A stretch of 64,000 nucleotides of DNA from Acidobacteriaceae bacterium (GTDB lineage: Bacteria > Acidobacteriota > Terriglobia > Terriglobales > Acidobacteriaceae), in assembly GCA_003134995.1 (NCBI GenBank), contig PLDC01000005.1:248001-312000 (forward strand), given 5' to 3'. How positions within the stretch are numbered: position 1 is the first letter of the stretch; the number at the start of each line of letters is the position of its first letter. The notes below the pieces were generated by a model. It searched no databases. It saw only the letters and a list, made by a program, of their open reading frames with translations, and was not told the DNA's origin. This document shows positions 23,785 through 33,873 of this stretch, one piece after another. The translations under genes were made by a program, and so were the position numbers.

Positions 23785-25746
23785 GTGCAGATATTAAGGT
23801 TCCGTGTTCACCTGCTCATTAATTTGCTTTTTTGTTTGGCCTGTTTTCTCCTGCACGCGACGCCCGGTTTCGCACAGGAAACAGCGGTGGGCGAATATTC
23901 AGTTCCTGCACCGGATTTCGGCGCCGACACGCTGGCCTTGCGCAAAGAAGCGCAGATAGCAACAGAGAATCAATTCAAGGTTTTCTATGGTTTTCATTTT
24001 ACCGACGAGTTAAAGGAGAGCGGCATCACCTTTCGCCACCACGCGGTCGCTGATGAGTTACAGGCGTGGAAACCTACACACTACGATCACGGCAACGCAG
24101 TGGCAGTCGCCGATGTCGACGGCGATGGGCTGTACGACATCCTGTTTGTGAACCAGATCGGCGGGAATGAACTTTGGAAGAATCTGGGCAACGGCAAGTT
24201 CAAGAATATTACCGCTGAAGCCGGCATCGCTCTGCCTAATCAGGTCAGCGTGGGCGCGGCTTTTGGAGATATTGAAAATGACGGCACGCAGGATCTGGTG
24301 ATCACGACGGTGCTCGGCGGAGTGTTTCTGTTTAAGAACGACGGACAGGGACACTTCAAAGACATCACGGCGGAAGCTGGGATCAACGTGGTCGCGCACT
24401 CTTCCGGCGTTTTGTTTTTTGATTACGACAATGACGGGTTGATCGATCTGTTGATCTGCAACGTCGGAGTTTACACCACAGACGAGAAGTGGCCGGACGG
24501 TTCCTATGTTGGGCTGCAGGATGCTTTCTCCGGCCACCTTCATCCCGAGCGATTTGAACACGCCGTGCTCTACAAAAATCTGGGACATGGGAAATTCAAG
24601 GACGTGACCGCTGACGTAGGGCTGGAGATGAATAGTTGGTCCGGCGATGCGACCATTGTCGATCTGAAAGGCGATGGTTACCCGTCTCTCTACTTTCCAA
24701 ACATGCAGGGGAACAACCATTTCTTCGAGAACGAAGGCGGCAAAAAGTTCGTCGACAAGACTGATGAGTATTTTCCCAAAACGCCCTGGGGAGCAATGGG
24801 CGTGAAGTTTTTTGATTTTGACAACGATGGATTGATGGACTTGTTCGTCACGGACATGCATTCGGATATGAGCCAGGAAGTCGGTCCCGATCGGGAAAAG
24901 ATGAAATCCGACATGAGGTACCCGGGGGCATTTCTGCAGGGAGGCATGGCGCAGGACAAGTATGTCGCGGGCGGGGAGAAGAGCATTTTCGGAAACGCTT
25001 TTTATCACAATCTGGGGAAGGGGAAGTTTGAAGAGATCTCCGATCGCCTGGGACTGGAGACTTACTGGCCGTGGGGCTTCAGCGTCGGGGATGTAAACGC
25101 GGATGGCTGGGACGATGTTTTCGTCACCGCGGGTATGGGATTTCCCTTCCGCTACGGAATCAATTCGATGTTGCTAAATAATCGCGGACAGGGCTTTCTG
25201 GATGCTGAGTTCATTCTTGGGATTGAACCGCGCCGGGATCACCGCACCCATACTTACTGGTTTTCCATCGACTGCGCGCAGGCTCCTGGTGGGCAGGGAG
25301 TGGAAGCCTGCGCGGGACGCACTTCTGGAACGGTCAATATTTTGGGCGCCTTGTCGACCCGTTCGTCGGTGATGTTTGATCTCGACAATGACGGAGACCT
25401 CGATATTGTTACCAATGACTTCAACTCGGAGCCGATGGTTTTGATCAGCAACCTGACCGAGGTGAAGCAGATTCATTGGCTGAAAGTTGTGCTCAATGGA
25501 ACGCAGTCCAATCGCAATGGGGTTGGAGCCACGGTTCGAGTGAAGGCGGGAAACCGGACTTTCACGAAATACAACGACGGCAAATCAGGATATTTGGCTC
25601 AGAGCGTTCTGCCGCTTTACTTCGGGCTGGGAGATGCTACCAAGGTCGATCGCATTGAAGTCGATTGGCCTTCAGGCCGAAAACAGGTTGTAACCAAGGA
25701 TCTTCGCATCAATCAAACGCTGAAAATCGCCGAGACGGCGCAGTAG
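23785..25746 (+). CDS. Secreted CRTAC1 family FG-GAP/VCBS and ASPIC/UnbV protein
   Basis: A 653-residue exported protein (signal peptide about residues 10-30). It has repeated FG-GAP/VCBS blades, each with a calcium-binding-type loop: [36 protein letters not shown] and DLDNDGDLD. The C-terminal ASPIC/UnbV domain (about 570-645) includes [11 protein letters not shown] and [11 protein letters not shown]. The fold should be a beta-propeller that binds ligands or carbohydrate outside the cell. The start is GTG at 23785 with GGAGCTTTGGAAA upstream. A second family member follows after 37 bases, so the two are likely co-transcribed. The specific ligand is unknown. Confidence 0.9.
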   Translation: MQILRFRVHLLINLLFCLACFLLHATPGFAQETAVGEYSVPAPDFGADTLALRKEAQIATENQFKVFYGFHFTDELKESGITFRHHAVADELQAWKPTHYDHGNAVAVADVDGDGLYDILFVNQIGGNELWKNLGNGKFKNITAEAGIALPNQVSVGAAFGDIENDGTQDLVITTVLGGVFLFKNDGQGHFKDITAEAGINVVAHSSGVLFFDYDNDGLIDLLICNVGVYTTDEKWPDGSYVGLQDAFSGHLHPERFEHAVLYKNLGHGKFKDVTADVGLEMNSWSGDATIVDLKGDGYPSLYFPNMQGNNHFFENEGGKKFVDKTDEYFPKTPWGAMGVKFFDFDNDGLMDLFVTDMHSDMSQEVGPDREKMKSDMRYPGAFLQGGMAQDKYVAGGEKSIFGNAFYHNLGKGKFEEISDRLGLETYWPWGFSVGDVNADGWDDVFVTAGMGFPFRYGINSMLLNNRGQGFLDAEFILGIEPRRDHRTHTYWFSIDCAQAPGGQGVEACAGRTSGTVNILGALSTRSSVMFDLDNDGDLDIVTNDFNSEPMVLISNLTEVKQIHWLKVVLNGTQSNRNGVGATVRVKAGNRTFTKYNDGKSGYLAQSVLPLYFGLGDATKVDRIEVDWPSGRKQVVTKDLRINQTLKIAETAQ

Positions 25747-25783
25747 CCCCCGGGTAATTTTGTGTCATGGTATTGTGCTGAGT

Positions 25784-27535
25784 ATGAGGCGGCGGGCACT
25801 TTCCAAACCTTTGAAGGGAGAGCCTGCACTTTTTTCCCGCCGCCGGTTTCTTCAGGGTTTGTCTCTTTTAGCTTTGCCTCAAATACCTGCGCCGCAGATT
25901 TTTTCTTCGCGGCTATTTCCGCGTGCACAGTCGTCTTCTGCCGCACCCTATGCGTTTGAAGAAATCCCCGCCGCTAAGAGCGGCATTAGTTGGGTGCATA
26001 CGGCGGGGAAATCCCCTCAGAAGCATTTGCCGGAAACCAGCGGCGCGGGCTGCGCGTTCCTTGATTATGACAACGACGGATGGATGGACATCTATCTGGT
26101 GAACAGCGGCAAGTCAGATTTCTACAATCCTCCGCGGCCGCTGCGCAACGCGCTCTATCGCAATAACCGCGATGGCACGTTCACCGATGTGACTGAAAGA
26201 GCCGGTGTGACGGGCGGCGGTTACGGCATGGGATGCGCCGTGGGCGATTACGACGGCGATGGCTTCCCCGATCTGTTCGTCACGCAATTTGGCCGCAGCA
26301 TTCTCTATCACAACAATGGTGATGGAACTTTTACCGATGTCACGGAGAAAGCTGGGGTCGCCGCTCCGGGATGGAGTTCGAGCGCGGTCTGGTTCGACTT
26401 CGACAACGACGGCCGGCTTGATCTTTTTGTGTGCCAGTTCGCGGAGTTCGACAAAACGATGCCCTGCGGCGTGGACGCGGACGGTACGCATCACTATTGC
26501 ATCCCGCGCATTTTTAATCCGCGGCCTAGTTGGCTTTTTCATAACAATGGGGATGGGACTTTTTCGGATGTCAGCAAAGAGACGGGCATCTCCTCGCATC
26601 TTGGCAAAGCGTGGGGAGTGGTGGCTACCGATATAAACAATGACGGGCGGATGGATCTTTTTGTCGCCAACGACACGGTGGCAAATTTTCTTTTCATGAA
26701 CCGTGGCGGGCGCTTCGAAGAGATCGGTCTCGCCGCAGACGTTGCTTACAGTGCTGATGGGCGGGCGCGCTCGGGTATGGGCGTGGATTCGGCGGACTTC
26801 GACGAAGATGGATGGATGGATCTTTTCGTTGCGAACATCGATCAGGAGATTTTTTCGCTCTATCGGAATAATCACGATGAGACGTTCGAGGATCTCTCGA
26901 TGCCGCGTGGCATTGGCATGTCGACGCGCTGGATGAGCGGATGGGGGCTGAAGTTTTTCGATTACGACAATGACGGGAATCCGGATCTAATAGTTGCCAA
27001 CGGGTTCCCTGACGACCTGGTCGAAGAACTTTCTCACCGGGTTACTTACAAAGAGCCGCTGTTACTTTTCCGGAATGAGGGAAAGACCTTCAAAGATGTG
27101 AGCGGTGAGAGCGGGCCGGTATTTTCGAAATCGTTTCCGGCGCGTGGTCTGGCGATTGGTGATTTCAACAATGACGGCGGCGTGGATGTGGTGATTTCTA
27201 ATAATGATGCCGCGCCGATTTTGTTGCGCAACAATATTGGCAAGAATAATCATTGGCTGGGCGTTCGCCTCGTCGGACGGAAGTGCAACCCGGATGCCAT
27301 CGGCGCGCGCGTCACTTTTCAGGCTGGCGACCTCAAGCGCAGCCGCATGAAAGTTGGCGGCGGCAGTTTTTTGTCGGCGCATGATCCGCGGATGGTGCTG
27401 GGAATCGGAGGACGCACAAAATTTGATTTTGTGGAAGTGAGGTGGCCACAGCCGAGTGGGATCGTCCAGCGCTTTACGGATTTGCCGCTGGATCGATATA
27501 TCACGATCGTCGAAGGCAATAGCAAGTGGGAGTAG
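25784..27535 (+). CDS. Secreted (Tat) CRTAC1 family FG-GAP/VCBS and ASPIC/UnbV protein
   Basis: A 583-residue paralogue of the preceding gene product. It differs in having a twin-arginine signal, [14 protein letters not shown] at about residues 18-31, implying export in a folded state. FG-GAP-type loops [45 protein letters not shown] and DFNNDGGVD are visible. The C-terminal ASPIC/UnbV domain contains [11 protein letters not shown] and [10 protein letters not shown]. The start MRRRALSKP at 25784 was chosen because it gives a proper Tat signal; an ATG-like start eight codons upstream adds nothing. The pairing with an Sec-type paralogue suggests division of labour, but the ligand is unknown. 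Confidence 0.88.
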   Translation: MRRRALSKPLKGEPALFSRRRFLQGLSLLALPQIPAPQIFSSRLFPRAQSSSAAPYAFEEIPAAKSGISWVHTAGKSPQKHLPETSGAGCAFLDYDNDGWMDIYLVNSGKSDFYNPPRPLRNALYRNNRDGTFTDVTERAGVTGGGYGMGCAVGDYDGDGFPDLFVTQFGRSILYHNNGDGTFTDVTEKAGVAAPGWSSSAVWFDFDNDGRLDLFVCQFAEFDKTMPCGVDADGTHHYCIPRIFNPRPSWLFHNNGDGTFSDVSKETGISSHLGKAWGVVATDINNDGRMDLFVANDTVANFLFMNRGGRFEEIGLAADVAYSADGRARSGMGVDSADFDEDGWMDLFVANIDQEIFSLYRNNHDETFEDLSMPRGIGMSTRWMSGWGLKFFDYDNDGNPDLIVANGFPDDLVEELSHRVTYKEPLLLFRNEGKTFKDVSGESGPVFSKSFPARGLAIGDFNNDGGVDVVISNNDAAPILLRNNIGKNNHWLGVRLVGRKCNPDAIGARVTFQAGDLKRSRMKVGGGSFLSAHDPRMVLGIGGRTKFDFVEVRWPQPSGIVQRFTDLPLDRYITIVEGNSKWE

Positions 27536-27547
27536 CGGCGGCGCGTC

Positions 27548-27970
27548 TTACTGCTGATCCAGGAAGCGGGCGCGATCTTCCTCGCGGGGCAGTGCGCACA
27601 CTTCGGAGCGGCCGAAGATGCGGTAGCGGTTGCGGGCCACTGCGTTGTAGGCTGCGTCGCTCAGAAATTTTGGCATGAGTTGCAGGAGGAATGCGGCGGA
27701 GCGTCCGAGGCCTGGGAGTTGCTTCAGGACAAAGATTGCGGCGGCCGAGCGGGAAAGCAAATACTCTTCGGGGAGTTCGTAGTTGACTACGACGTAGACC
27801 GTGTCTATAGCGTTAGGGTTCGCGCCATGTCGGGCGAGGATGGAGGCGGCGATGGCACTTTGCAGCGATGCAAAACGGAAGACTGCGTTGCGATCGCGGT
27901 GGAGAATGAACTGGACGAAGCGGTTGCAGAGTCCGCAGACGCCGTCGTAGAGCAGGATGGGATGGGACAT
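27548..27970 (-). CDS. DCC1-like thiol-disulfide oxidoreductase family protein (DUF393)
   Basis: A 140-residue protein beginning with the hallmark LLYDGVCGLCNRFVQF. It carries the CGLC motif (Cys12, Cys15) of the DCC family, a thioredoxin-like group. Further family features are FRFASLQS and RYRIFGR near the C-terminus. The substrate is unknown. It lies 17 bases downstream of the VWA gene ending at 27988 on the same strand, so the two may share a transcript. Confidence 0.88.
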   Translation of the reverse strand: MSHPILLYDGVCGLCNRFVQFILHRDRNAVFRFASLQSAIAASILARHGANPNAIDTVYVVVNYELPEEYLLSRSAAAIFVLKQLPGLGRSAAFLLQLMPKFLSDAAYNAVARNRYRIFGRSEVCALPREEDRARFLDQQ

Positions 27971-27987
27971 ACGTGCGCGCGAATCGC

Positions 27988-29013
27988 CTACTTCGCGCCG
28001 GGCGCGGCTGGCTGCACTCCGGCGTAGTAGCCGCTCTTGGTGCGCACCAGGAGTTTGCGGCCTTTGACCTTGGCCTCGACGCGAATGGTGCGGAAGCCGC
28101 CGCTGGCCCTGGGATTCGTGGGCTTGTAACCGATGGTGTACTGATTCTTGATATCGTGCGCGACCTGGCGGCTGATGTCATCCACTTCGTCGAGAGTTTT
28201 TGGGAAGAACGCGAGACCGCCGGTGCGTTGCGCAATGATCTCGAGCGCGTGGCGGGCTCGCTTGGGATGTTCTTCATCGCCAAGGATTCCGATGGCATAG
28301 ACCGATGGACCGTTTTCCTGTTGCAATTGCTTCACCGCGTCTTCGAGACTTTCGCGGCTGGCGTTGTCGTCTCCGTCGGTGACCACGAATAACACTTTGC
28401 GCTCGAGTTTGGCGTCTTGCTTGAGGTGCTCCGCCGAAGCTACCAGCGCGTCGCGAAGCGCGGTTCCGCCGCGGGCGTCGATTTTTTCGAGTGCCTCTTT
28501 CAGCTTGAGCAGGTCGTTAGTGAAATCCTGGTCGAGATAGTATTCGTCGTTGAAATTCACGACGAAGACCTCATCTTGAGGATTGCTGGCTCGCACCAGA
28601 TTCAGCGCCGCCGCGTTTACCTTCGAACGCTTCTCGCGCATGGAACCGGAATTGTCGATCACGATTCCCATGGACACCGGAATGTCTTCGTTATGGAACG
28701 AAATTATTTTCTGGGGTTTGCCATCCTCGAAGACAGTGAATGCATTCTGGTCGAGGTTGGTAACGATGTGCTGCTTGTCGTCGATGACGGTCGCGTGAAG
28801 GAGGACTTCATCCACATTTTTGTGGATGACGTAGGTTCCGTTGTCGTCAGGTTGCTGCGGAGTCGGATTTGCAGGAGTCGCGCCGGATTGGGATTGCGGA
28901 GGTTGCGATGGGGCAGATGCCGATTGAAGGTGAGGAGGGTTCCACTCCGCGTATCCTGAGAAAGGCTGCGCCAGCAGCGCGACCGCGGCTCCGAGCCAGA
29001 TCGCGTACCTCAT
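27988..29013 (-). CDS. VWA domain protein, acidobacterial VWFA-related family (second of a pair)
   Basis: A 341-residue exported protein with a signal peptide (MRYAIWLGAAVALLAQ). A Pro/Gln-rich linker follows, then a beta domain (FTVFEDGKPQKIISFH) and a von Willebrand factor A domain. The metal-dependent adhesion site motif DNSGS is present in VIDNSGSMREK, with a later TDGDDN loop. The C-terminal domain (YTIGYKPTNP, GYYAGV) is typical of this acidobacterial family. Presumed role: protein-protein contacts at the cell surface or periplasm. The start at 29013 gives a clean signal peptide; an in-frame start at 29073 would overlap the upstream gene. A paralogue lies directly upstream. Confidence 0.87.
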   Translation of the reverse strand: MRYAIWLGAAVALLAQPFSGYAEWNPPHLQSASAPSQPPQSQSGATPANPTPQQPDDNGTYVIHKNVDEVLLHATVIDDKQHIVTNLDQNAFTVFEDGKPQKIISFHNEDIPVSMGIVIDNSGSMREKRSKVNAAALNLVRASNPQDEVFVVNFNDEYYLDQDFTNDLLKLKEALEKIDARGGTALRDALVASAEHLKQDAKLERKVLFVVTDGDDNASRESLEDAVKQLQQENGPSVYAIGILGDEEHPKRARHALEIIAQRTGGLAFFPKTLDEVDDISRQVAHDIKNQYTIGYKPTNPRASGGFRTIRVEAKVKGRKLLVRTKSGYYAGVQPAAPGAK

Positions 29014-29038
29014 AAAAGATAGGAAGGTCGCAGGCGAA

Positions 29039-30169
29039 TCACTCTTCGGGCGCGTAATATCCGGTCCTGGCATACACTCGGAGTGGCGGCAATCCTTTCG
29101 GCGGAAGTAGTTTCACTTTTATCTTACGCCATTTGCCGTCGTGCACTCCTTTGCTTGGACGATACCCGAGCACGTATTGATTGCGCAGTTCGATGCCGAT
29201 CTTCGTGGCTACGTCGGAGAGGTCGTTCGGATTTTCCACGGTAAACGCGCGCCCGCCCGTCAGTTCTGATATCTCGCCCAGCAGTTGCGGCCCCAATTTT
29301 TCTTCCTCGCTCTGGAAGTAATGGTCGTAAAGACCGATGGCGTAGACCATGATGTCGGCTTCCTTCACCAGAGCTTTGATCTCATTCTCGGTGTAGCGGC
29401 TGTGATTATCGCCTCCGTCGGAAATGATGAGGAGCGCCTTTTTGGGATACTTGGCCTGCCTCATTTTGCTGACGCCCATGTAGATCGCATCCAGCAGCGC
29501 CGTGCGCTTTTGCGGGATTGTATAGATGAGCTTGTCGGTGATTTCGTCGACGGAACTGGTGAAACCGGCGACCATCTCGGGCTCGTCCGAGAAAGTGACC
29601 ATGAAGAATTCATCCTGCGGATTGGCGCTCTTGAAAAACTCCGTGACCGCATCTTTGGCGCGATCCATCTTGCTGTTCATGCTTCCGCTGGAATCGAAGA
29701 TCACGCCGAGCGACACGGGCGCGTCCTCACTCGAAAAAGATTTGATCTCTTCCTTCGAACTGCCCTCGAAGAGCTGGAAGTTATCTTTATCCAAGCCGGT
29801 GACCAGACGGTTGAGGGGGTCAGTGATGGTGACGGGAACGAGCACGAGATCTACCGCGACCTTGAGCGGGCGTATGTGCGTATTCAGGGACGCCGGGACG
29901 ACGGTGTCTTTGGCGATTTCCTCTGTCTTGGCTTTGTCGGCATCGTGAGGCGTGGCTTCGCGAGGCGTGACGTGGACGTCGTTCACGTCGGCCTGCGCCA
30001 CGGCAGGCATGGGCGAGGTACAGACCACGGCGAGCGCGAATAATGCCATGCAAAGAAAGGGCGGGGAGAGGATTTCGCGCAGCCGGATAAAACTTGGGTT
30101 CCAGGGTAGAACCAAGCTCGAACAAACCGGGCCGGACTTCCGGATTAGTGTCTTAAGACAGAGGGCCAT
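29039..30169 (-). CDS. VWA domain protein, acidobacterial VWFA-related family (first of a pair)
   Basis: A 376-residue exported protein. The signal region lies at about residues 35-58 (PFLCMALFALAVVCTSPMPAVAQ). A DKDNFQLFEGSSKEEI domain follows, then a VWA domain with FDSSGSMNSK as the metal-site motif and SDGGDNHSRY. The C-terminus has NQYVLGYRPSK and ARTGYYAPEE, both family signatures. The ATG at 30169 is preceded by GAGGTG; a longer frame to 30298 has no support. It lies 25 bases upstream of its paralogue, clearly an operon and probably a tandem duplication. The function of the family has not been established. Confidence 0.87.
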   Translation of the reverse strand: MALCLKTLIRKSGPVCSSLVLPWNPSFIRLREILSPPFLCMALFALAVVCTSPMPAVAQADVNDVHVTPREATPHDADKAKTEEIAKDTVVPASLNTHIRPLKVAVDLVLVPVTITDPLNRLVTGLDKDNFQLFEGSSKEEIKSFSSEDAPVSLGVIFDSSGSMNSKMDRAKDAVTEFFKSANPQDEFFMVTFSDEPEMVAGFTSSVDEITDKLIYTIPQKRTALLDAIYMGVSKMRQAKYPKKALLIISDGGDNHSRYTENEIKALVKEADIMVYAIGLYDHYFQSEEEKLGPQLLGEISELTGGRAFTVENPNDLSDVATKIGIELRNQYVLGYRPSKGVHDGKWRKIKVKLLPPKGLPPLRVYARTGYYAPEE

Positions 30170-30335
30170 ACGCACCTCGAATTGGCGCGATAGTATCACA
30201 GCTTTGCTCAATCGACTGCAGTATTTTTTCCAATCTGGTTGACAATCCCGAATCGACAACCCACTTTCTGCGCATCGTCCCGAATCTGGTATACGCAAAA
30301 CAGGAGATGCGTCGCCTTGCTACAATCAGGTTTCC

Positions 30336-31655
30336 ATGGCTGACATCCATCCGTTTCGCGCATTTCGCTTTGATCCGCTGCAAGTGACTCTGTCGCAGGT
30401 CGTCACCCAGCCTTACGACAAGATCACTCCCGCCTTGCAGGAACGCTATTATGCGGCCAGCCCGAATAATCTGGTCCGGATCATACTTGGCCGGCGCAGG
30501 GAAAATGACAATCCAGCAAACAATGTATATACGCGCGCGGCCGGGCACTTTCGCGACTGGCGGCAGCAGGGACTGCTGCGTGAGGATTCGGCGCCCTCCA
30601 TTTACTTATACTCACAGCGTTTTACCAGGCCGGGTTCAACCACGGAACTCGAGCGCCGAGGCTTTATCGCCCTGGGCCGCATTGAGGACTACGCGGCTGG
30701 CGTTGTCTTTCGCCACGAGCAGACGCTGGCCAAACCCAAGGCCGACCGGCTTGACCTGCTTCGGGCTACCCGCGCCCATTTCGGCCAGATTTTCATGCTG
30801 TATGAGGATTCGGGACAGGTTGAATCGCTGCTGACTACCGATGACGATCCGGACATCTCAGTTACGGACGAATACGGCGTGGTTCATCGCGTTTGGGAGA
30901 TTACCGATCCAAAATTGATTGAAGCGGTTCAGGCCGCGATGCGCGACAAGAAACTGATCATCGCCGACGGACATCATCGTTATGAAACGGCTTTGAATTA
31001 TCGCAACGAGCGCCGTGCGGCGGATGGTTCCTCGGCAGAAGGGCGCGGCGACGCGGCGGCGCCTTACGAATTTGTGATGATGACGTTCGTCAACATCAAC
31101 AGCCCGGGTCTTGTGATTCTGCCGACGCATCGGCTGGTGCATAGCCTGAACTCCTTTTCGGAAAACGATTTTCGCAATGCAGCGCGCGCTTTCTTCGATG
31201 TGGACGAGATCGACTCCGATCTCGATGCGCCTCGGGCCACGGCGATCCTGCGCGAATCGGGCCGTTGCGGGACGACCATCCTCGCAGTCACGGCGAACCG
31301 CGCCTTCTTGCTGCACCATCCAAATCCTAATATTCCGGAAGTCTTCGAAGGGCTGTCGATCAGCCAGCAAGCGCTGGATGTCGTGCAACTGCATAAGTGT
31401 CTGCTGGAAAGAGTGCTGGGGCTGTCGGAAGAATCGATCCGCAACCAGCAGAACATTTCTTACGTTCGCGACGCTGGCGAGGCTTTGTCGCAGGTGCGCG
31501 GCCCAGGCGCTCGCGGTAATATTGCTTTCCTGATGAACCCTTGCCGCATTGCGCAAGTTCGGGACATCGCCTTCGCGGGCGAGGTCATGCCGCAGAAATC
31601 CACCGACTTCTATCCCAAGCTGCTCAGCGGATTGACCGTCTATGCGCTCGATTAG
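30336..31655 (+). CDS. DUF1015 family protein
   Basis: A 439-residue cytoplasmic protein. The opening IHPFRAFRFDP, followed by QPYDKI and later FIADGHHRYETAL-type residues (LIIADGHHRYETALNYR), is diagnostic for DUF1015 (also called SerC-associated). No catalytic role has been established; the HHR motif suggests a nucleotide- or phosphate-related enzyme. The gene overlaps the amidase gene downstream by 14 bases, so the two are co-translated. Confidence 0.88.
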   Translation: MADIHPFRAFRFDPLQVTLSQVVTQPYDKITPALQERYYAASPNNLVRIILGRRRENDNPANNVYTRAAGHFRDWRQQGLLREDSAPSIYLYSQRFTRPGSTTELERRGFIALGRIEDYAAGVVFRHEQTLAKPKADRLDLLRATRAHFGQIFMLYEDSGQVESLLTTDDDPDISVTDEYGVVHRVWEITDPKLIEAVQAAMRDKKLIIADGHHRYETALNYRNERRAADGSSAEGRGDAAAPYEFVMMTFVNINSPGLVILPTHRLVHSLNSFSENDFRNAARAFFDVDEIDSDLDAPRATAILRESGRCGTTILAVTANRAFLLHHPNPNIPEVFEGLSISQQALDVVQLHKCLLERVLGLSEESIRNQQNISYVRDAGEALSQVRGPGARGNIAFLMNPCRIAQVRDIAFAGEVMPQKSTDFYPKLLSGLTVYALD

Positions 31656-33126
31656 AAACCGAATTCGCGGATGGTCGATCGGTAGGCATTCGATTGCTGC
31701 AACTGGAGTTGGCGTAGGGGCGCTCTTGTTCGTGGCTCTGCTGGTTTCTGGAGCGGCGCCGGAAAAACATCTCTCCATCTATTCTTCTGCGGCCAACTAT
31801 TCCCTGCCGATCGTGCAGCACCAAGGCCGCGACTATATTGGATTGCTTGAGTTACTCGATCCCCTGGGCACGGTCAGCGCAAAATCCGACCAGGCAAAGT
31901 GGCACCTGCACTACAACACTGTGCTTGGAGAATTTGTTGTGGGCAAGAGCCATGCTCGCGTGCAAGGACGCGACGCCGACCTCTCGGGAAATTTTCTCAT
32001 GGAAAATGGGCGCGGCCTTGTGCCGGTAGCGTGCCTCGGTTCCCTGCTGCCGCGCTTTCTAGGAGGCCCTGCAACTTTGCATGAGGAGTCTGGGCGTCTC
32101 TTTATCGGCAGCGTCGCGACTCACTTTACCGCGACGATTTCTCGCGACGATCCATCGCGGCTGGTGTTTCAGTTTACCGGGCCGGTGAATCCGACAGTGG
32201 CTGCGGAACCCGGCAAAGTTCGAATGACTTTCAACCACGAACCGGTCACTGCGCCCGCATCTTCGACACTTACGTTCGGAAGCAAGGTGATTCCGTCGGC
32301 AACTTATTCAGAAAATAACGGCGCTGCCGAGATCACCGTTAGCACGACTATGCCGCTCATGGCCAGCTTTGGTGTGGATGGAAGAACCATTACTCTCGCG
32401 CCAGCGAAATCCCAAGCTGCGGCTACAGCAAATGGCGGGACAGGGGTCAGCGCGGGCGGCGTGGCGGCGGCTTCGGGACAAAATGCCGCCGCGGGGCAGT
32501 CTGTCGCAGCAAGTCCATCGACGTCCGTTCCACGCCGTTATTTTGCGATCGTAGATGCGAGCCACGGAGGCGCTGACCGTGGCGAAGCGTTGAGTTCCAC
32601 GCTCGCTGAGAAAGATGTGACCGTAGCATTCGCCCGATGCCTGCGGCAGGAACTGGAGAGTCGCGGAATCTCGACGCTAGTGCTGCGCGATTCCGACGCC
32701 AACCTCACGCTCGAGGAGCGGGCCTTTTTCGCCAATACCACGCACGCCGCGGTTTATGTTGCGTTGCATGCCGCGTCGAACGGACACGGCGTTCGCCTTT
32801 ACACCGCGCTGCTGCCTTACGGCGGCGAGGAAGACCGCGGTCCGTTCCGCTCATGGATCACCGCTCAGCAGTCTTCGATCCCTCTCAGCCAGGCGGCGGC
32901 TGCGAGCGTCGCCGCGGAACTGAGAAAGCAGCAAGTTTCAGTTCGTACGCTTACAGCGCCGCTGCGCCCGCTGAATAATATTGTCACGGCGGCCATCGCG
33001 GTTGAAGTTGCGCCGGCCGCAACTGACGTATCGCAACTCAGTTCGCCGGAATATCAGCAGCTGATCGCGAGCGGCGTAGCGAACGGAATCGCCGCCATTC
33101 GGGCGCAACTCGGAGCCGCGCCATGA
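31642..33126 (+). CDS. N-acetylmuramoyl-L-alanine amidase (Amidase_3)
   Basis: A 494-residue cell-wall hydrolase that cuts the bond between N-acetylmuramic acid and the stem peptide. A membrane/signal segment (about residues 15-36) is followed by a copper-amine-oxidase-N-like domain (about 38-160) and an AMIN-like beta domain with a Ser/Ala/Gly-rich linker. The C-terminal Amidase_3 domain starts near residue 300. Zinc ligands are recognisable: His in ASHGG, Glu in LAEKD and His in VALHAAS, with the catalytic Glu in AVEVAP near residue 455. Its start overlaps the DUF1015 gene. The GerMN-domain gene follows after a 100-base gap on the same strand. Confidence 0.85.
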   Translation: MRSIRNRIRGWSIGRHSIAATGVGVGALLFVALLVSGAAPEKHLSIYSSAANYSLPIVQHQGRDYIGLLELLDPLGTVSAKSDQAKWHLHYNTVLGEFVVGKSHARVQGRDADLSGNFLMENGRGLVPVACLGSLLPRFLGGPATLHEESGRLFIGSVATHFTATISRDDPSRLVFQFTGPVNPTVAAEPGKVRMTFNHEPVTAPASSTLTFGSKVIPSATYSENNGAAEITVSTTMPLMASFGVDGRTITLAPAKSQAAATANGGTGVSAGGVAAASGQNAAAGQSVAASPSTSVPRRYFAIVDASHGGADRGEALSSTLAEKDVTVAFARCLRQELESRGISTLVLRDSDANLTLEERAFFANTTHAAVYVALHAASNGHGVRLYTALLPYGGEEDRGPFRSWITAQQSSIPLSQAAAASVAAELRKQQVSVRTLTAPLRPLNNIVTAAIAVEVAPAATDVSQLSSPEYQQLIASGVANGIAAIRAQLGAAP

Positions 33127-33142
33127 CATTGAGCTATTGTGC

Positions 33143-33209
33143 GATCGGGTCATTGGGCGATTTAACTACACGGCTTACTTAAGACTTTCAGTCACAAAAT
33201 GACCCGATC
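33143..33209. repeat. 12-bp perfect inverted repeat in an intergenic micro-repeat
   Basis: GATCGGGTCATT (33143-33154) and AATGACCCGATC (33198-33209) are perfect complements 43 bases apart, between the amidase and GerMN genes. The surrounding CATTGGGCGATT and AATCACTCAAT words look like degenerate repeats of the same unit. Confidence 0.7.
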
Positions 33210-33227
33210 ACGAAATCACTCAATACG

Positions 33228-33827
33228 ATGATTCCACGCCAACTTCTTATCGGGGTCGCAGTGCTGTTGATCGCCGTGCTCGGCATGAGCGTCTACGTCT
33301 GGAATATGCGCGGACGGGCCGCGTCCAGCCCAACGGCATCGAGCGACAAACGCCCGGTTGTGCCGCCATCTGCCGGGCCTACCGAGAAAGTCACTCTGTT
33401 CGTTGCCTATGACGACGTTGGCGTGTTGCATGCGCAGGACGCGCAGATTCCGTTGCCTTCGGTCCGCCAGCAACGCGCGGAAGAATTGCTGCGGGCGCTG
33501 ATCGCGCTATATCTGGACAAGTCTTCGCCGCATCCGCTGCCGCAGGGCGCCGACATTCGCAGCGTTTACCTGGTCGACCCGGGATTGGCCGTGATCGACA
33601 TTAACGCGGCTTTCGCGGATGGCCACCGCTCCGGCGTTTTGTCGGAAGAACTTACGGTCGCGTCTCTTATCCAGACGCTCTCGGCAAACATTCCGGGGAT
33701 TCTTAAGGTGAAGATTCTGGTGGAAGGTAAGGATCGCGAGACGCTCGCGGGTCACGCCGACCTGTCAGATTTTTTCGACGTCTCCGCGGTTAATCAGCTA
33801 ACGGCGCAATTGCAGGCGGCACAATAG
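33228..33827 (+). CDS. GerMN domain lipid-anchored or membrane protein
   Basis: A 199-residue protein with one N-terminal membrane segment (residues 5-26), a short Ser/Pro-rich linker and a GerMN domain. The signatures are the AEELLRALI segment, then VYLVDPGLAVIDINAAFA, then EELTVASLIQTL. GerMN domains occur in spore germination protein GerM but also widely in non-sporulating bacteria beside cell-wall amidases. Here it follows an amidase gene, which supports a peptidoglycan-related role. Confidence 0.85.
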   Translation: MIPRQLLIGVAVLLIAVLGMSVYVWNMRGRAASSPTASSDKRPVVPPSAGPTEKVTLFVAYDDVGVLHAQDAQIPLPSVRQQRAEELLRALIALYLDKSSPHPLPQGADIRSVYLVDPGLAVIDINAAFADGHRSGVLSEELTVASLIQTLSANIPGILKVKILVEGKDRETLAGHADLSDFFDVSAVNQLTAQLQAAQ

Positions 33828-33873
33828 CTGTTACTTTCTGTAGCGGCTGCGTTTCCGGCGAGATCAAATATCG

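Noticed and set aside
24058-25008. 316-residue minus-strand frame
   Set aside because: Antisense to the first CRTAC1 gene, with repeated words reflecting the FG-GAP loops of the sense strand.
29285-30043. 252-residue plus-strand frame
   Set aside because: Antisense to the VWA gene, no domain and no ribosome binding site.
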